A DNA stretch of 64,000 bases from Buddleja alternifolia (taxonomy: Eukaryota; Streptophyta; Magnoliopsida; Lamiales; Scrophulariaceae), in assembly GCA_019426215.1 (NCBI GenBank), contig CM033401.1, forward strand, positions 10,793,134-10,857,133, given 5' to 3'. This document shows, one piece after another, positions 10,939 to 23,575 of this stretch (position 1 is its first letter; each line of letters opens with the position of its first letter). The notes beneath the pieces are model-generated. The model was given only the letters and a program-made list of their open reading frames with translations, was not told the origin of the DNA and searched no databases. A program made the translations under genes and the position numbers.

Positions 10939-11864
10939 TGTTATATTAGAGAAAACCCCGTAAGGAACATGTATTACTGAGTAACATATTAATAGAGATA
11001 CATGTACTTAGTAAACAAGAAAACCTAACTATAAACAAGAAAAAGATAAATACAAGAAAACATAAAGAAACCTAAATTAACATTAATACTAGAAAGATAT
11101 TATATTATCTAACACTCCCCCGCAGTCGAAACGTGAGAGTTTTGAACGTTGAGACTGGACCAATGAAATCCGGTAATAGAGAATTTGAGACAAAGACGGC
11201 GACAAATATTAAAGGCGGCGGCCTTAAGAGGAGGCGGCGGCAGCGGCTATAAGTCCTTATTTTCAAAGGGTGAGCTGCAGCAACTAACAAAACTAAAAGC
11301 GGCGGCGGCTAAGTGCGGCAGCCCGTGACCGAGAGAAGGCGGCGACATAGAATAAAAAGGCGGTAGCTCCAAGTGCTCATTTCCAATGGTGAGCAACGGA
11401 GACATAAAATAAAAAGGCGGCGACTCCAAGTCCTCGTTATCCAAGGGTGAGTGGCGGCAGAGACATAAAATAAAAAAGAGATTGCGGCGGCCATAGGTGG
11501 CGGTGGCAAAAGATAAAGAAAGAGAGGTAGCGGCGGCCAAAGGTGACTGCGGCGGCCAAAGGATAAAAAAAATTAGATAAAGAAAAACTAAACTAGATAA
11601 GGTACGCAAGACGAGGACGATGACTTGAGGATGGCGGTGGAAGCGAGAGATCGAGAGACCATGACTTGAAGTCATGGCTCTGATACCATGTTAGATTAGA
11701 GAAAACCCCGTAAGGAACTTATATTACTGGGTAACATATTAATAGAAATGCATTTACTTAGTAAACAAGAAAACCTAACTATAAACAAGAAAAAGATAAA
11801 TACAAGAAAACATAAAGAAACCTAAATTAACATTAATACTAGAAAAATATTATATTATCCAACA
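10939..11864 (-). mobile_element. TRIM retrotransposon (926 bp), minus orientation
   Basis: Two 176-bp LTRs, 10939-11114 and 11689-11864, both start tgtta and end aaca. They differ at roughly 9 positions. The sequence ggctctgatacca at 11676-11688 is the exact reverse complement of the tRNA-iMet primer-binding site and abuts the right LTR. A purine tract on the - strand (from ctcccccgc) abuts the left LTR. The element therefore reads on the - strand. The 574-bp interior is rich in GGCGG triplets and has no gag or pol. Flanking bases are tttgc and tttga, a near-match for a 5-bp duplication. It depends on another retrotransposon's proteins. Confidence 0.9.
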
Positions 11865-12590
11865 TTTGAAACTTACACATGAAAATAAATCTTCCATATG
11901 CCGAAAAGGATGCAACAGTTTCTTTCAAAAATACTAATAATCCATGACCTAAGAAAACTATTATTATATATTAATATAAACAAGTTGTATATACACATAT
12001 ATAATATATATCACTACATAACTTATTTATATATAATCTGCAAAATTTTAAAAATTTACTCAATTTTCTTGATTAGCATTATAACATTTTTATAGGAGTA
12101 TTAAATCATATTAATTAATTTTAAAAATAAAATACATGATTGATGAACTTAGAAAAAAATATTTAAAAGTAAATGATTGACAACTATAGTTAATAAATAG
12201 AGAAAAAATCGATTTTATTTGAATTCAAATTATGTTGGTAATTGTCTTATTTTGAATTTTTAAATTTGACAATTTTAGATAAAGATTTATAACCACTTTT
12301 ATCCATTTTAAAAGAAGAATATATAGTAATTACTTGTGTGAAAAAATTGAGTTCAATTAGGCTATCCATATATGCACTTACTTTGATAGCCTCAACAGTT
12401 GTGGTTAATTATATATAGATATCTTTCAAAATTTTAGAAGAATTGAAATTCTCCTAATCTAACTCTAAAGTACATATGAATTCAATATAAGCTAAATTGA
12501 ATCCTACAGGATTCGTTAAATGTATATTAAATAAGACTCTAACTTAATAAAAATAAATAAAATACTAAAATTCATCCAAAGATGAACTTA
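11865..12590. other. AT-rich intergenic DNA, nothing recognised
   Basis: Very AT-rich DNA with long TA stretches around 11960-12060. No coding frame with a recognisable motif and no element ends are found before the MITE at 12591. Confidence 0.4.
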
Positions 12591-13194
12591 GGCCCTGATT
12601 GGATGGGATGCTGTTTTCCATTTCTCGATTTCTCAGAGATTTTTTTCATCAAAAATGCATATGTTTGACATCTTTCAAAAATATTCCAAAGAAATACTAC
12701 ACATAATTTCTCAGAAAAAAATCTCAATTTTTTTTGAGAAATGGATTTACTTGACATTTCTCTCAAATTTTTCTCAGAAATTCAGAATTTTACTATTCAT
12801 GATTAGACAGTTTACCCAATAATTAAAAGTACTTTATCCGCCAATATCTTGATATAATCATCAAAATAATCACATATCTTTATTTGAAATGATGTAAGCT
12901 ACGAAATAAGATCCACTTTGCATATTTTTGGATGCCTTACTCGATGAGTTTAGCTTAAATAGGTTAAATATTCTTACAAAAACAAAACTCATCCATACCA
13001 ATTTCCCACAAAAAAATATTTTTTCTTACAAAAAAAACATATCACATCACACTTAATCATTACACTTTTTTCTATCAAAAAAACTCATCCAAACACACTT
13101 CCTCTCTCATATTTCTATTTCCTTAAAAATAATTTCTCTTACTTTATCTATGAAAAATGAGAAATTGGAAATAGACATTCATCCAATCGGGCCC
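12591..13194. mobile_element. PIF/Harbinger-type (Tourist-like) MITE, 604 bp
   Basis: The left end ggccctgattggatg and right end catccaatcgggccc are inverted copies. They are followed inward by related 'ccatttctc...tttctcag' and 'gagaaattgg' blocks. TTA flanks both sides (12588-12590 and 13195-13197), the target choice of Harbinger elements. There is no transposase inside. It lies about 0.5 kb upstream of the first recognisable GLR exon. Confidence 0.75.
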
Positions 13195-13197
13195 TTA

Positions 13198-13693
13198 GGT
13201 TACGATTTCCAAAATACCATTTACATCATGAAGGCCTCATTTGAAACAGTTTCAGCATATACTATAAAACAAATGTGCATTAGATAAACTTTTTTATTAT
13301 TTTTAATTTATAAAAATCATTAACAACGGATTTGGTTTTTTATTTGTTAAATATTTTCAAAAGTCCATCTCGCAAATGGAGTGTATGGTATTATACAACA
13401 TGAAGAAAAGCATAGTTAGCTATTTTGTCGAAAACCGAGTGTATGGTATTATATAACACGTAGAGTATAAGTATGTGATTTATTTGAGAACTACAAAATG
13501 GAAGATACCCACCTCATCAGTGAAGAGTAAGTTTAAACAAATTGTTATGTTATTAACACATGAAAGTAGCATCTCTCATGTACATTATATGTCCCACGGT
13601 AGTTTTCAAGTACTATAAATCTCACTCAATCTTTACATGACTGTAAATAAACACAAGTTTGGATGGCAAACTTATGTTTGAATTGGCATGCAG
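13198..13693 (+). promoter_or_regulatory. Region upstream of GLR exon 2; TATA-like box at 13614-13620
   Basis: The usual first GLR exon, with signal peptide and about 80-100 residues, should precede 13694, but no matching frame is readable here. A TATA-like box, tataaat (13614-13620), lies 43 nt before an ATG at 13663 that is in frame with the exon. The same stretch also ends in a plausible splice acceptor (gcatgcag, AG at 13692-13693). Either the exon is lost and transcription starts here, or exon 1 lies beyond the MITE. Confidence 0.35.
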
Positions 13694-16600
13694 TTTTAGA
13701 GTTATTGAAATATGAGAAAGTGCATGGAATTCTTGGGCCACTGGGATCACCAGAAGAATCATTCTTTGTAGAAGTGGGGCAAACATTTCATGTACCAATT
13801 CTTTCCTTTACCGCAAGAAGTTCGGCTCTGTCCTATACAGAGGATAGCTATTTTGTTAGGACTACAACAGATGATGCAACTCAGGCGCAGGCTCTAGCAG
13901 CCATCTGCCAAGGATTTGAGTGGCCTGAGGTTGTTGTTTTGTATGAAGACACAAATAATGGAAACCAATTTCTTTCTCATCTGAATAAGGCATTCCAGGA
14001 GGTAGAAATTGGACTAGCATATATGACCCCTATCCAAAAATCAGCTGGGAACGATCTTCTAATAAAAGAATTGGACAAAATAAGAACAAAGAAAACGAAG
14101 GTATTCTTGGTGCACATGAATCGTTCACTTGGTTATAGGTTGTTCAATCTTGCAAAACGCGCAGGAGTTATGAGGGACGGGTATGTATGGATTACCACTG
14201 ATAGTTTATCCAACTTCATGAATTCCGTGGATTTTGTCACCCGTGATTCAATGGAAGGAGTTCTGGGCATAAGGCCTTATGTACCGCGTTCAAAGGAACT
14301 TGAAAGTTTCGAACACAGGTGGAAAAGAAATATGATTATGAAGAACAATGCAGGTCCAATTATGGAATTAAATGTTTATGGTTTGCAAGTGTATGATGCA
14401 GTCACTGCATTAGCAATTGCAGTTGAGAAGATTGTACCAGTAAATTATACTGTACACGTTGTCAACACACCTGAAAATATAACGGATAAAACTAATTCGA
14501 GTGTCTCTACATTCGGCAACAGACTTTTACATGAATTGTCTAACACAAAATTTAGAGGCTTAAGTGGAGACTTTCAATTGGTTGATGGGAGATTGAAGAC
14601 ATCAACATTTGAGATATTCAATGTGATTGGAACTGGGGAGAAAGTTATAGGTTTTTGGACACAAGACAAAGGAATAACGAGAGAATTGGATTCAATTGGT
14701 GAAACAACATACTCAACGTCAACAAAAGAACTAAAAAATGTCGTGTGGCCTGGAGATTCTGTTACACGACCAAATGGTCGGGCTATCCCTGCAACTGGGA
14801 AACTCAGAGTTGCAGTTCCTGACAAACGAGGATTCCTGGAATTTCTTAAAGTGACTTTCGATCCTACAACAAATCATACGAGTGCAACTGGATTTTCAAT
14901 AGATATTTTCATGGCTACCTTGAAGGTGCTCCCTTTCCACATAGATCTTGAATTTCATAAAATTTCTATTCATAGTACTACAGCGACTAATGTGAGTTAC
15001 CACGATATTCAAGAGAAGATTCAGGTAATTGAACCTTTGAATCATTTTTATCCAATTTTTTATATAAAGAGTTGTGGCACCTTTTCTAATTCAATTTATT
15101 TTTTGCCTTGTCACTATAGGATTTTGATATAATAGTGGCAGATCTAACAATTTGGGCTCCAAGACTAGCATATGTTGACTTTTCATTACCATATTCCGAA
15201 TCAAATGTTGCTTTAGTCGTTAAAAATCAAAAACCATTCGACATGTGGATTTTTATTAAACCTTTGAGATGGGAACTTTGGCTGGTAATTATTGTGGCAT
15301 GCATTTTGATGGGAGTAGTTCTACATATATTGGAAAGTCGAGTAACTAACACTACGGGAGAATCAATTAGGCCACGCAATGAGCGACTTGGAATGATTTG
15401 TTGGTCTCCTATAACAGTTCATGCTTTCCAAGAAAGTAATGTTTCTACTTATTTTCGAACCCTTCAAGCTTTATGGTAATTGAATATAGAAAAATAGCAA
15501 TCCAAATCCTTTGTTACATAATAGTGTAACACTTCATATTACACGCGTGTATATATATATGGTTAAGATGTGTATACACAGGTAGTTGGAATTTAATGAG
15601 AGGAATTTCAAATTTTCATTCTGTATCACAATTTATTTCTTATCCACATACTAATTGCTCATGCATACACTTATGGCATATTTGTGGATGTAACAGAAAA
15701 TGCTACACCATTGTATAACAGGAAATCTAGATTGGAAACCAAATATACCAAACAAAAAAAATTATATGTTTTTTCAACAGCAATTCCGTAAAATTTCTGA
15801 TCAAACACAAACTTCTGCCTTTTCATCAGCTCATTCATTTTCTATTGTTCTTGACAGGAAATATGGTCACGAATAACTGGTCAGTTTTCGTATTAGTGTG
15901 TTGGTTGTTCATGGCATTCATACTAATGCAGAGCTTCACTGCCAACTTATCAGCCATCCTTACTGTTGATCAATTAAAGTTCGCATTTTCTGATAATTAC
16001 AATGTGGGTTTCCAAGAAGGTTCCTTCATGCACCAATTTCTAACCGAAGAATTACATATTAGTGCATTGAGGCTCAAGAGTTACGCTTCAGTTGAAGAAT
16101 ACCACGATGCTATGTCTTTAGGAAGCAAAAATGGAGGGATAGATGCCATATTTGATGAGATTCCTTACTTGAAGCTTTTCATGAACAAATATCAATTCCA
16201 GTACAAAATGGTTGGACCAACATACAGGACAAGTGGTTTTGGCTTTGTAAGTTTCCTATTAGCCAACTTAGTTTGAGTACTCCTCTTTTGAAAAATTACA
16301 TGTGGTCTCTATTCCGCAAGTTTTAGGTAGGTAACATTTGGGCAAGAATATATATATATATATATATATATGAGAGGATTATCTATTCTCAATTATAAAT
16401 CTTCGAAATGATGGATAATGAAGACATCTAAGGTTTAGGTAGAACCAATTTTTGCCCTGTCTGCCAAGTAATACTAATTTGATATCCTAATTCCTAATTA
16501 AATTCTCTCGTTTATACGATTGATCCCATGTAGCAGTAAATATTTGTTTCGCGTGAAGTTTAGTTCTGATGGAAACATTTTTATTGTTATTTATTCAGGC

Positions 16601-17108
16601 TTTTCCACTTGGCTCTCCTTTAGTTACGTATTTCTCAAGAGCTATCCTAAATGTGACGCAAAGTCCAGAAATGAATATTTTTGAACGAAAAAATTTTGGA
16701 CCCGGATATTCTTCACAAGACCCCCTTTCCTCAGTAATCTCACAAGGGACCTCCAGCCTTAGTTTGCACGAATTCGCAGGCCTCTTCCTTATCGTAGGAT
16801 CATTAACTCTATTGGCTCTATTCTGCTCAGAGACATCTATAGGACAGAAATTAACTGATATGATAGGCCATTTCATCCAGAATCGCATTCGTTCTAAGTC
16901 TCCACAAGTTCATGCTGTGGAGGGCACTAGTGTTGGTGAAGACTCGACAATACGTGATGATGGTGATGAAAGTCATGAATTCACTCAAGACAATGCTCCT
17001 CAAGAAGGCGGAGATGCACAACTTATCGAAGAAATATCTGAACAAGAAGGTGAAGAGATTGAAATAGGCATGAATGACGAGGTTATTACTGCTCCGGAAG
17101 ATGGGTGA
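13694..17108 (+). CDS. GLR: Glutamate receptor-like channel (GLR), 5' exon missing
   Basis: Plant GLRs are amino-acid-gated cation (calcium) channels of the plasma membrane or endomembranes. Exons I read: 13694-15024, 15120-15435, 15858-16246 and 16599-17108. All have GT-AG introns, and joining them keeps one frame of about 847 residues. The first exon is the ligand-binding ANF_receptor domain (LKYEKVHGILGP, then AKRAGVMRDGYVWITTD). Next come the substrate-binding halves, M1 (WELWLVIIVACILMGVVLHIL), the pore loop around MICWSPITVHAF, M3 with the signature SFTANLSAILTVDQL, and M4 (FAGLFLIVGSLTLLALF). An acidic C-tail follows. Family members are usually 900-960 residues, so the signal peptide and first ~80-100 residues are absent. 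An in-frame ATG at 13663 could start a shortened, probably unsecreted product. It may be a pseudogene despite intact remaining frames. Clade 2-like by resemblance only. Confidence 0.85.
16348..16371. repeat. (TA)n microsatellite in GLR last intron
   Basis: About 12 TA units lie in the intron 16247-16598. A shorter TA run is found near 15551-15562 in the previous intron. Confidence 0.9.
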
Positions 17109-17729
17109 GAATTGAAAAATCTTCGAGAGAGAAATTACTAGTACCCAATTGAATCATGGATCGATGAAATTTTCATATAAAGTATTTGTTTGTATGGTTA
17201 AGTTTAAGATCTAAGTATTATGTCGAGTAGCAATTAAGATCTTTTATTTCAATTCAACATTCCACCTTGTAATCTATATGTTATATCTTGGGTTAGTAAA
17301 TAGCCGAAAATCCGTGGCCTTTCCGCTAGTATAATTAATTTTCATACATAAACTATCTTATGCTGGAAATTTATGGAGAAAATATGTACATGCAGTAAAG
17401 TTATTTGATGCAGCAAATTTTCAGATTCTTTGTTCACATCAAAAAGTATAATATTAACTTTAATAACATATTCAACAGCCAAAAGTAGGCATACAAGAAT
17501 ACATTTCGTATACAAATAAAACCAGTAATACATAATCTACCACCAGTTCGGGCGTCAGACCAAGTAATTTACTCTTCAAAAATGGATTAGATACAAAGCG
17601 CCGAAAAAGAATATGTACAATATAATAACTTGATGTTGAAGCATTCGTTACAGCAAGAAATATAATTTACCAGAATCATTCTCCGTAAGGGAAAATGCTT
17701 TACATAGAATACAAACAAGGTAGTCGAGA
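17109..17729. other. Convergent 3' flanks of GLR and DGK
   Basis: About 620 bp separate the two stop codons of the tail-to-tail genes. Both 3' untranslated regions and polyadenylation sites must lie here. AT-rich signals such as ataaag (17178) are present, but I cannot assign a cleavage site. No other gene is seen. Confidence 0.5.
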
Positions 17730-20700
17730 CTATTCGGCTCTAACCATAATGGACTGATGTGGAACCCGCTTAATTTCCACAAACGTCGAGAACTCCTTAT
17801 CCATGGGTTGTTTCCATGGTTCGCCATCCATTTGCAAATAAGCCTTATCCCATTCTCCTCCTCTAAGCTCAAACCGAATAGCTGACGCCTGGTATATATA
17901 GTGGAGTTTGTTTAAATTAAATATCAAATAAACAAAGAATATAACTAACCGGTATATATTGAAAATTGCATGCGTTTACGGTAAATAAAATAGTTTGATT
18001 CAAACTGCTAAAGTACTACCTGGGCTATGTGTTTCGCTGATATTAGCTCGGCCATAACCATTGAAGCATGCCATCCTTGTTTCAGACCGAAGATCTCTAT
18101 GAAGCCATCATCTGCGTGGGCTTCAACAAATCCTCTCTGCAAAAAGAAACGGATAAAATAAAATTTGTATTAGCTTATGAGCCGTAAAATTTTGTTATGA
18201 TTTAGTTTATTTAAGTGGTTAGGAAGAATCGAATAATAAAACAATTTAGGGATAAGAAGATCATTAACTAATAGATAAAATACCATGCATGATGTTAAAA
18301 AGATTTTGTATGGTGTGAACAATCTAAATACCTTCTCTAGATAATCTGGCTTCAAATTGCCCCATGGATTTCTTCCACTTCCATAGCTAGGAAGATTAAG
18401 AACAACGATGGATCTCACACTGGACGATTCATGAAATTCATGTCAATTAAAGAAAAATATATCGTAATCAAATCTTTAAAGAAAGAAGAGAAAAAAAAAT
18501 GTATGAATGTAGCATTCAGGTCGCAGTTATTCAACTTAATTTGCGGGAATAGTCAATAGTAACAATCACGAATACAGATGCAATAAAAATAATCAAGAAA
18601 ATGAAATCAACCTCGATGGGACAGGGATTTGCTCCCACTTTGAACAATTAACCTTTTTAATGTATATCCTCAAGATGTTCTTCAAAGACCTGCACAACAA
18701 CAATATGAAAATGTATAGCCAGATGATTAGTCACTATAAGGAGTAAAGAACGAAAATCGCTCCGACTATGAAAAAGATGTTTGTCAACTAAGAGAAATTT
18801 GATAGAGAGTACTACATTACACGGATGTACAAGCATCTAGAATAAAAACAATAATAAATAACAAACTTACTCTGATACTAATGGAATATTACGCATATTC
18901 AAATAACTGTGGGTCGTATTTTCATTTATAGAGTTTTTAATAACTAAACCAGAGTCATAAGTATCCAAGATGACGAGTTAATTTACTAAAAGAAACATAT
19001 GATACTCAACAACATGCATGGTAAAGATTCCATAAAGGGGAGTACGCCAGGCAATACGAAAACTTATTATTCGAGAAAGTGCGAAACAAAAATCTACCTT
19101 AAACCTGGATCGCTGGTGCATGGTGTGAAGAACCAGCCTTGTGTGCAGCTGTATCCAGAATAGATTATCTGTGTTAAAAAGGCAATGCGCCATGAGATTG
19201 GAAACTATCCATATAGTAATTCAAGGAAATTATAAGATAAATAGTAGTAATTATTGCAGGTACTACCGAGATGATGCATGACAATGGAATATGATAATGC
19301 TCTTTTTGGTTTCAGGATTTTGATGAGGAAATAGATCTATGGAAAAGGAAAACAAATCCAAGACGTACAAAAATCTTAAGCTTGTTTGATTTTCCATGGA
19401 TCAAAATTTAGGATGATATCCAATTCCAAAATTACTGAAATCGTAAATAATTAACTTCATTGATGAAGTCCTCAATTGAACTTTCTAGTTCGAAACAGAT
19501 TTTCCAACCGTAATTTCCTCTGTTACTCCTCAACTCTCGAACTTTATAACACTAAGTCTTATGAATTCAACTCATAAGGATACATTTCGAAGCAAATTAT
19601 GGAAACATAGATATTCTATCTGAAGATGCAGGATGTTGTTGATGTGTATTTAGGTTTCATACATCCTACACATCAGAATATCATAATTCTGAGTCCTGGC
19701 AGTCGAGCATAAAGTGAACAAGTAATAGCACGGTGGATTCCGAGAAAATTGAGATGTAATATCAAAGATTTAATAAAATGTGCACCTTGTTTGAGATGGG
19801 ACCCTGAGCAAGGTAAGGTTTTTCGTTGCGTAAATGGTGGAAACCATAAGCGACTTGAGCATCCATTCCTGCGTCCGCATAACGTATTTACTTTTTCAAC
19901 CAGGAAAATATAAACATATCCAAAGAGAAATAAACTAAAATTAAAATTCAGACCTATGCTGAAATAATTGTAAAAGACTCCCTGATAGCAGGCAACCTTC
20001 TCTGGAAGCTCCCCTTCAACTTCGAGTTCCTGCAATAGATAGTGAACACAATAAGCTGAGAACTTTATTTTTTGAATTGCAATAGATTGTCACTACGCAA
20101 ATAAAAATAGTTGGTCATGCTTATATGCATAAATTAGTGTAATTTGAGCTGACATGTTTGAATAACTTGTTTCACTTTTGTTCTTCGGCGTGCATGAAAC
20201 ACATTAATAGGAAAAGATACTGAGAGCAGAGTCTGTAAATTAAATTTAATAATGGAAAACGGGCTATTCTCACATTAATTTTTCATGATTCTGCCAAGTT
20301 GCACGTCATAATTTTAACGTATCCTTTCAGTGCTACACAATCTGCTCTAACAATTACTCCCTCCATCCCAATTTTATAGACCTCATTTAGATGACCACAA
20401 ACGGACTTTTAGGTAACAGCTGCAAAAATAAAAAAATTGATGTATCTTTTACATTATTACCCTGGACAGTAGTGTCTCGGAGTTGGTGTGATTCCACCAG
20501 ATCATTACTTTACGGGAGATTATTGGTATTCTGAGGTAAAAAGGTTCGATTTAGCGGAATGGGGCCTTATTTTTTGACTTCCCAAAATAAAATTGGAGTG
20601 ATAATTTGTGATTTACAATGTAAGACAGGCAACTTATCTCTAATGTTCTAGCACTGTAAATTGAGGCAGGGTGATAGAAGAAAACAATTCAAGATTTTTT

Positions 20701-23539
20701 GGAATGCTTCTCACTACAATGCCTTCAAGAAGATTCCGAAGGGGCACAAAAGTTCTTTTTTTTTGGGGGGGGCTGGGGATGGCGGGAGTAGGAGAAAGAA
20801 GTGCAAAAGATAAGCTTTACAAGACATAATACAAGAAGCAAACTACACGGGAAAGTAATAAAACCAGATACATGACAAATCAAAAAGTCGAAATATAGCC
20901 GCCAAAATTTCATAAGATGAAGTATGATACACTTCATTAATAGAATGGAGACTCGTTGAGAATTTTGCATAGCCTTAGTTCGGATATGAGATCTAAAATT
21001 AAATCTAAATCATCACGTATGTGAAATTGTTGTCCAAGTTCAGGACAGTGTTCTTAGAATTTAGGTGCTTCGATAGTGTTCTACAGAGATAGAAACATCA
21101 ATCTTCAAAGTCAATACATATCTGAATTTTGATTAAGCTGATTTTAAACTAAAAAAACTCTTCCGATTTTTTTTTTTTTTTTGACTTTATATATTATTGT
21201 TGTGTTTTTAGAAGAACATCATGAGTAAAGAGCTCGTAAACTCCCTAAAACAAATGAGGATTAAAATCTTATAAGCCAACTTATTTTCAATATCTTATAA
21301 GCTCTTCAACTTTTTAAACACGAGACAATATCTAAACAAGCTCAGAGAAACCAGTATTACATAGAAGATGGAATACCTATTAATTATTCATCATGAGAAT
21401 AAACTTTTGTATTACATATCAAGAGCCAACACTAGATGAGCAATCAACTAAACAATGATAAACCAACAAATGAGGTAAGAAACAACAAAAAACGTAAGTT
21501 TTAAGTTCAAGAACAAAAAAATGGATTCTCTAAACAAAGAAAAACAAAATTATCGTCAGCCACGAACCTGATCCAGAGGCATTTCTTCCGTCCCCTTGAG
21601 AGAATAAGGTGTCTCCAACTCCTTGCCAGCTGGCATTGATATTAAAGCATGCCAACTGAACATTACAGTTGGCGTGTAAGTACACATGAGATAGATAGTC
21701 ATCCGCAACGAATTTATCAAATACATATATTTTATTTTCAAAAACCCTTTACTGGTAAAAGTAACAGCATGATCTGAAAGTTCCTTCAAGGTATTAAAAC
21801 TAAAGCCCTCACCTATCCAGACGAGCAGTAGGACCACGCCCGACCTTATCAAGAGTTCTTTTAACAGATGACCTCCAATTAAACGGGAACGAACCACCCT
21901 GAAAAAGACATTTAAAAACAAAATTTCAAAGCAGACTACACAAGAAGGAAATGAAAACTCAGTGCAGATAAAACCTTACCCAACCAAAACTCCTCGACAA
22001 GTCATTTCCTGTACCAAGTGGAATAATTCCAGTTGGTGGAACTGGCAACCGACCTTCTTTATTAAGTTCCCCGAGACACCCAAGAACCCAGCCAACAGTA
22101 CCATCACCTCCTGCCACCTGTCAAAGACCATATATTTGAAGTTTTCAGTGTAAATTTACTAAGTATACGGGTATTTCTGTCAGCATGATATGTACCACAA
22201 TCCTAAGTTTTTCACGAGTCTCTTTCGCACAGTTGTCTCCAAGACTAGCAAAACTCTCCAGGCAACGCAATCCATACTCAACAAATTCATGAGGCTTCAC
22301 AGACGACAGGTCAAAAACCTGGTACCATTTAACAGGAAAGGAGAAAGATAAGTTACATTACTAATTTTTGTTCTAGTAAACTTTGAGTCACAGTATTTGC
22401 ACAGCATAAGCAAGAGAATATATATTAAAAGAAAAAAAAAAGCGAAAAATGAGTATAATTCAAGTGTTCACAAATGAATGTACCCCTCAACGAGAGCAAA
22501 ACATCAACTTGTTATATAACAAGCCTACTGCATCGATCCTTTAACAATGCCATGCATATAACTTCGAAATGTAACAATTCGTATGCCATTCAATATATAT
22601 TTTAAATAAATTGATCATACATGCACTAATGAAAATAGTCAATAGTAACAACGAGTAATAGACGAAGGTTGTATGACTGAGCACTTTAATGTATGCCTTC
22701 AAGATTTAGATAATACAACCATCTTAGAGTGTGTATTTATGGAGCTCTAATTATAAGACCCCCCCCCCCCCCCCCCCCAAGTACAGCACATCATTCTCCA
22801 GTTGTTGAACAACTAAAATTTAAACATTCAAATCACTTTACCAAATTATAAAAGCTTATTTAATACCAACAATCAATCCATTGCTCCATGTTCACTCAAG
22901 GCACAAAAGTGTTAAGCTAATATTTTCGATAATTTATTTGGATTTATTCAATATCAAAGTCAGTACGAGGTAGTTCTATGTTAGATCGAGTCCAATGATC
23001 CGAAGAGTATTCTAGTGTATTCTGTGCCTATCTATTTCACACAAGGGACCACGGACAATACAACTTATGTACGAGAGAGATAGACACAAGGATTATCGAA
23101 CTTGGTCTAGTATAGATTTTTCTATCAGTACTTCATTTAAAGTACAAAAGGTAGGAAATTGCAAGGTACTATAATCATATATTTAAGAACAAAAATGATA
23201 ATATATAGTATAATATTTAGCAACCGCCAAAAAAAAAAAAAATTGGAGTACCAAAGCTCCAAAACTATAACTTCACACACCAAAAGTAATTTTTACAGGT
23301 AGAAAAGTGCCACAGATTCCAATTTTAGGGTAAAAAAAAAAATTGAAATTCACCCATAAGAAACATACAAAGACTGCCCACTCATACCCTATAACTTTAA
23401 AATTTGAAAAAAAAAAATTTAAAAAGCACACATAATTACATTGCATTTACTAATATAATTATGCAAATCAACGTCAACATGTACACACACCATTACGCGT
23501 AAATACCCAGCCCACTCACGCGCAATTATACAAACAAAA

Positions 23540-23575
<36 letters not shown>

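Noticed and set aside
11247..11675. 142-aa minus-strand open frame
   Set aside because: It lies wholly in the GGCGG-rich interior of the TRIM element and shows only composition-driven Ser/Leu/Pro repeats; no domain.
14574..14825. 83-aa minus frame opposite the GLR exon
   Set aside because: Antisense shadow of the ligand-binding exon with no motif.
15120..15479. GLR exon 3 extending to the stop at 15479
   Set aside because: Ending the exon at 15435 and joining to 15858 gives a smooth pore-to-M3 transition (FQERNMVTNNWS), as in family members; the extra residues are intron.
19673..20035. 120-aa minus frame in the DGK gene
   Set aside because: Only its first part (exon 6) is real coding sequence; the rest is read-through into the intron and a wrong-frame reading of exon 7.
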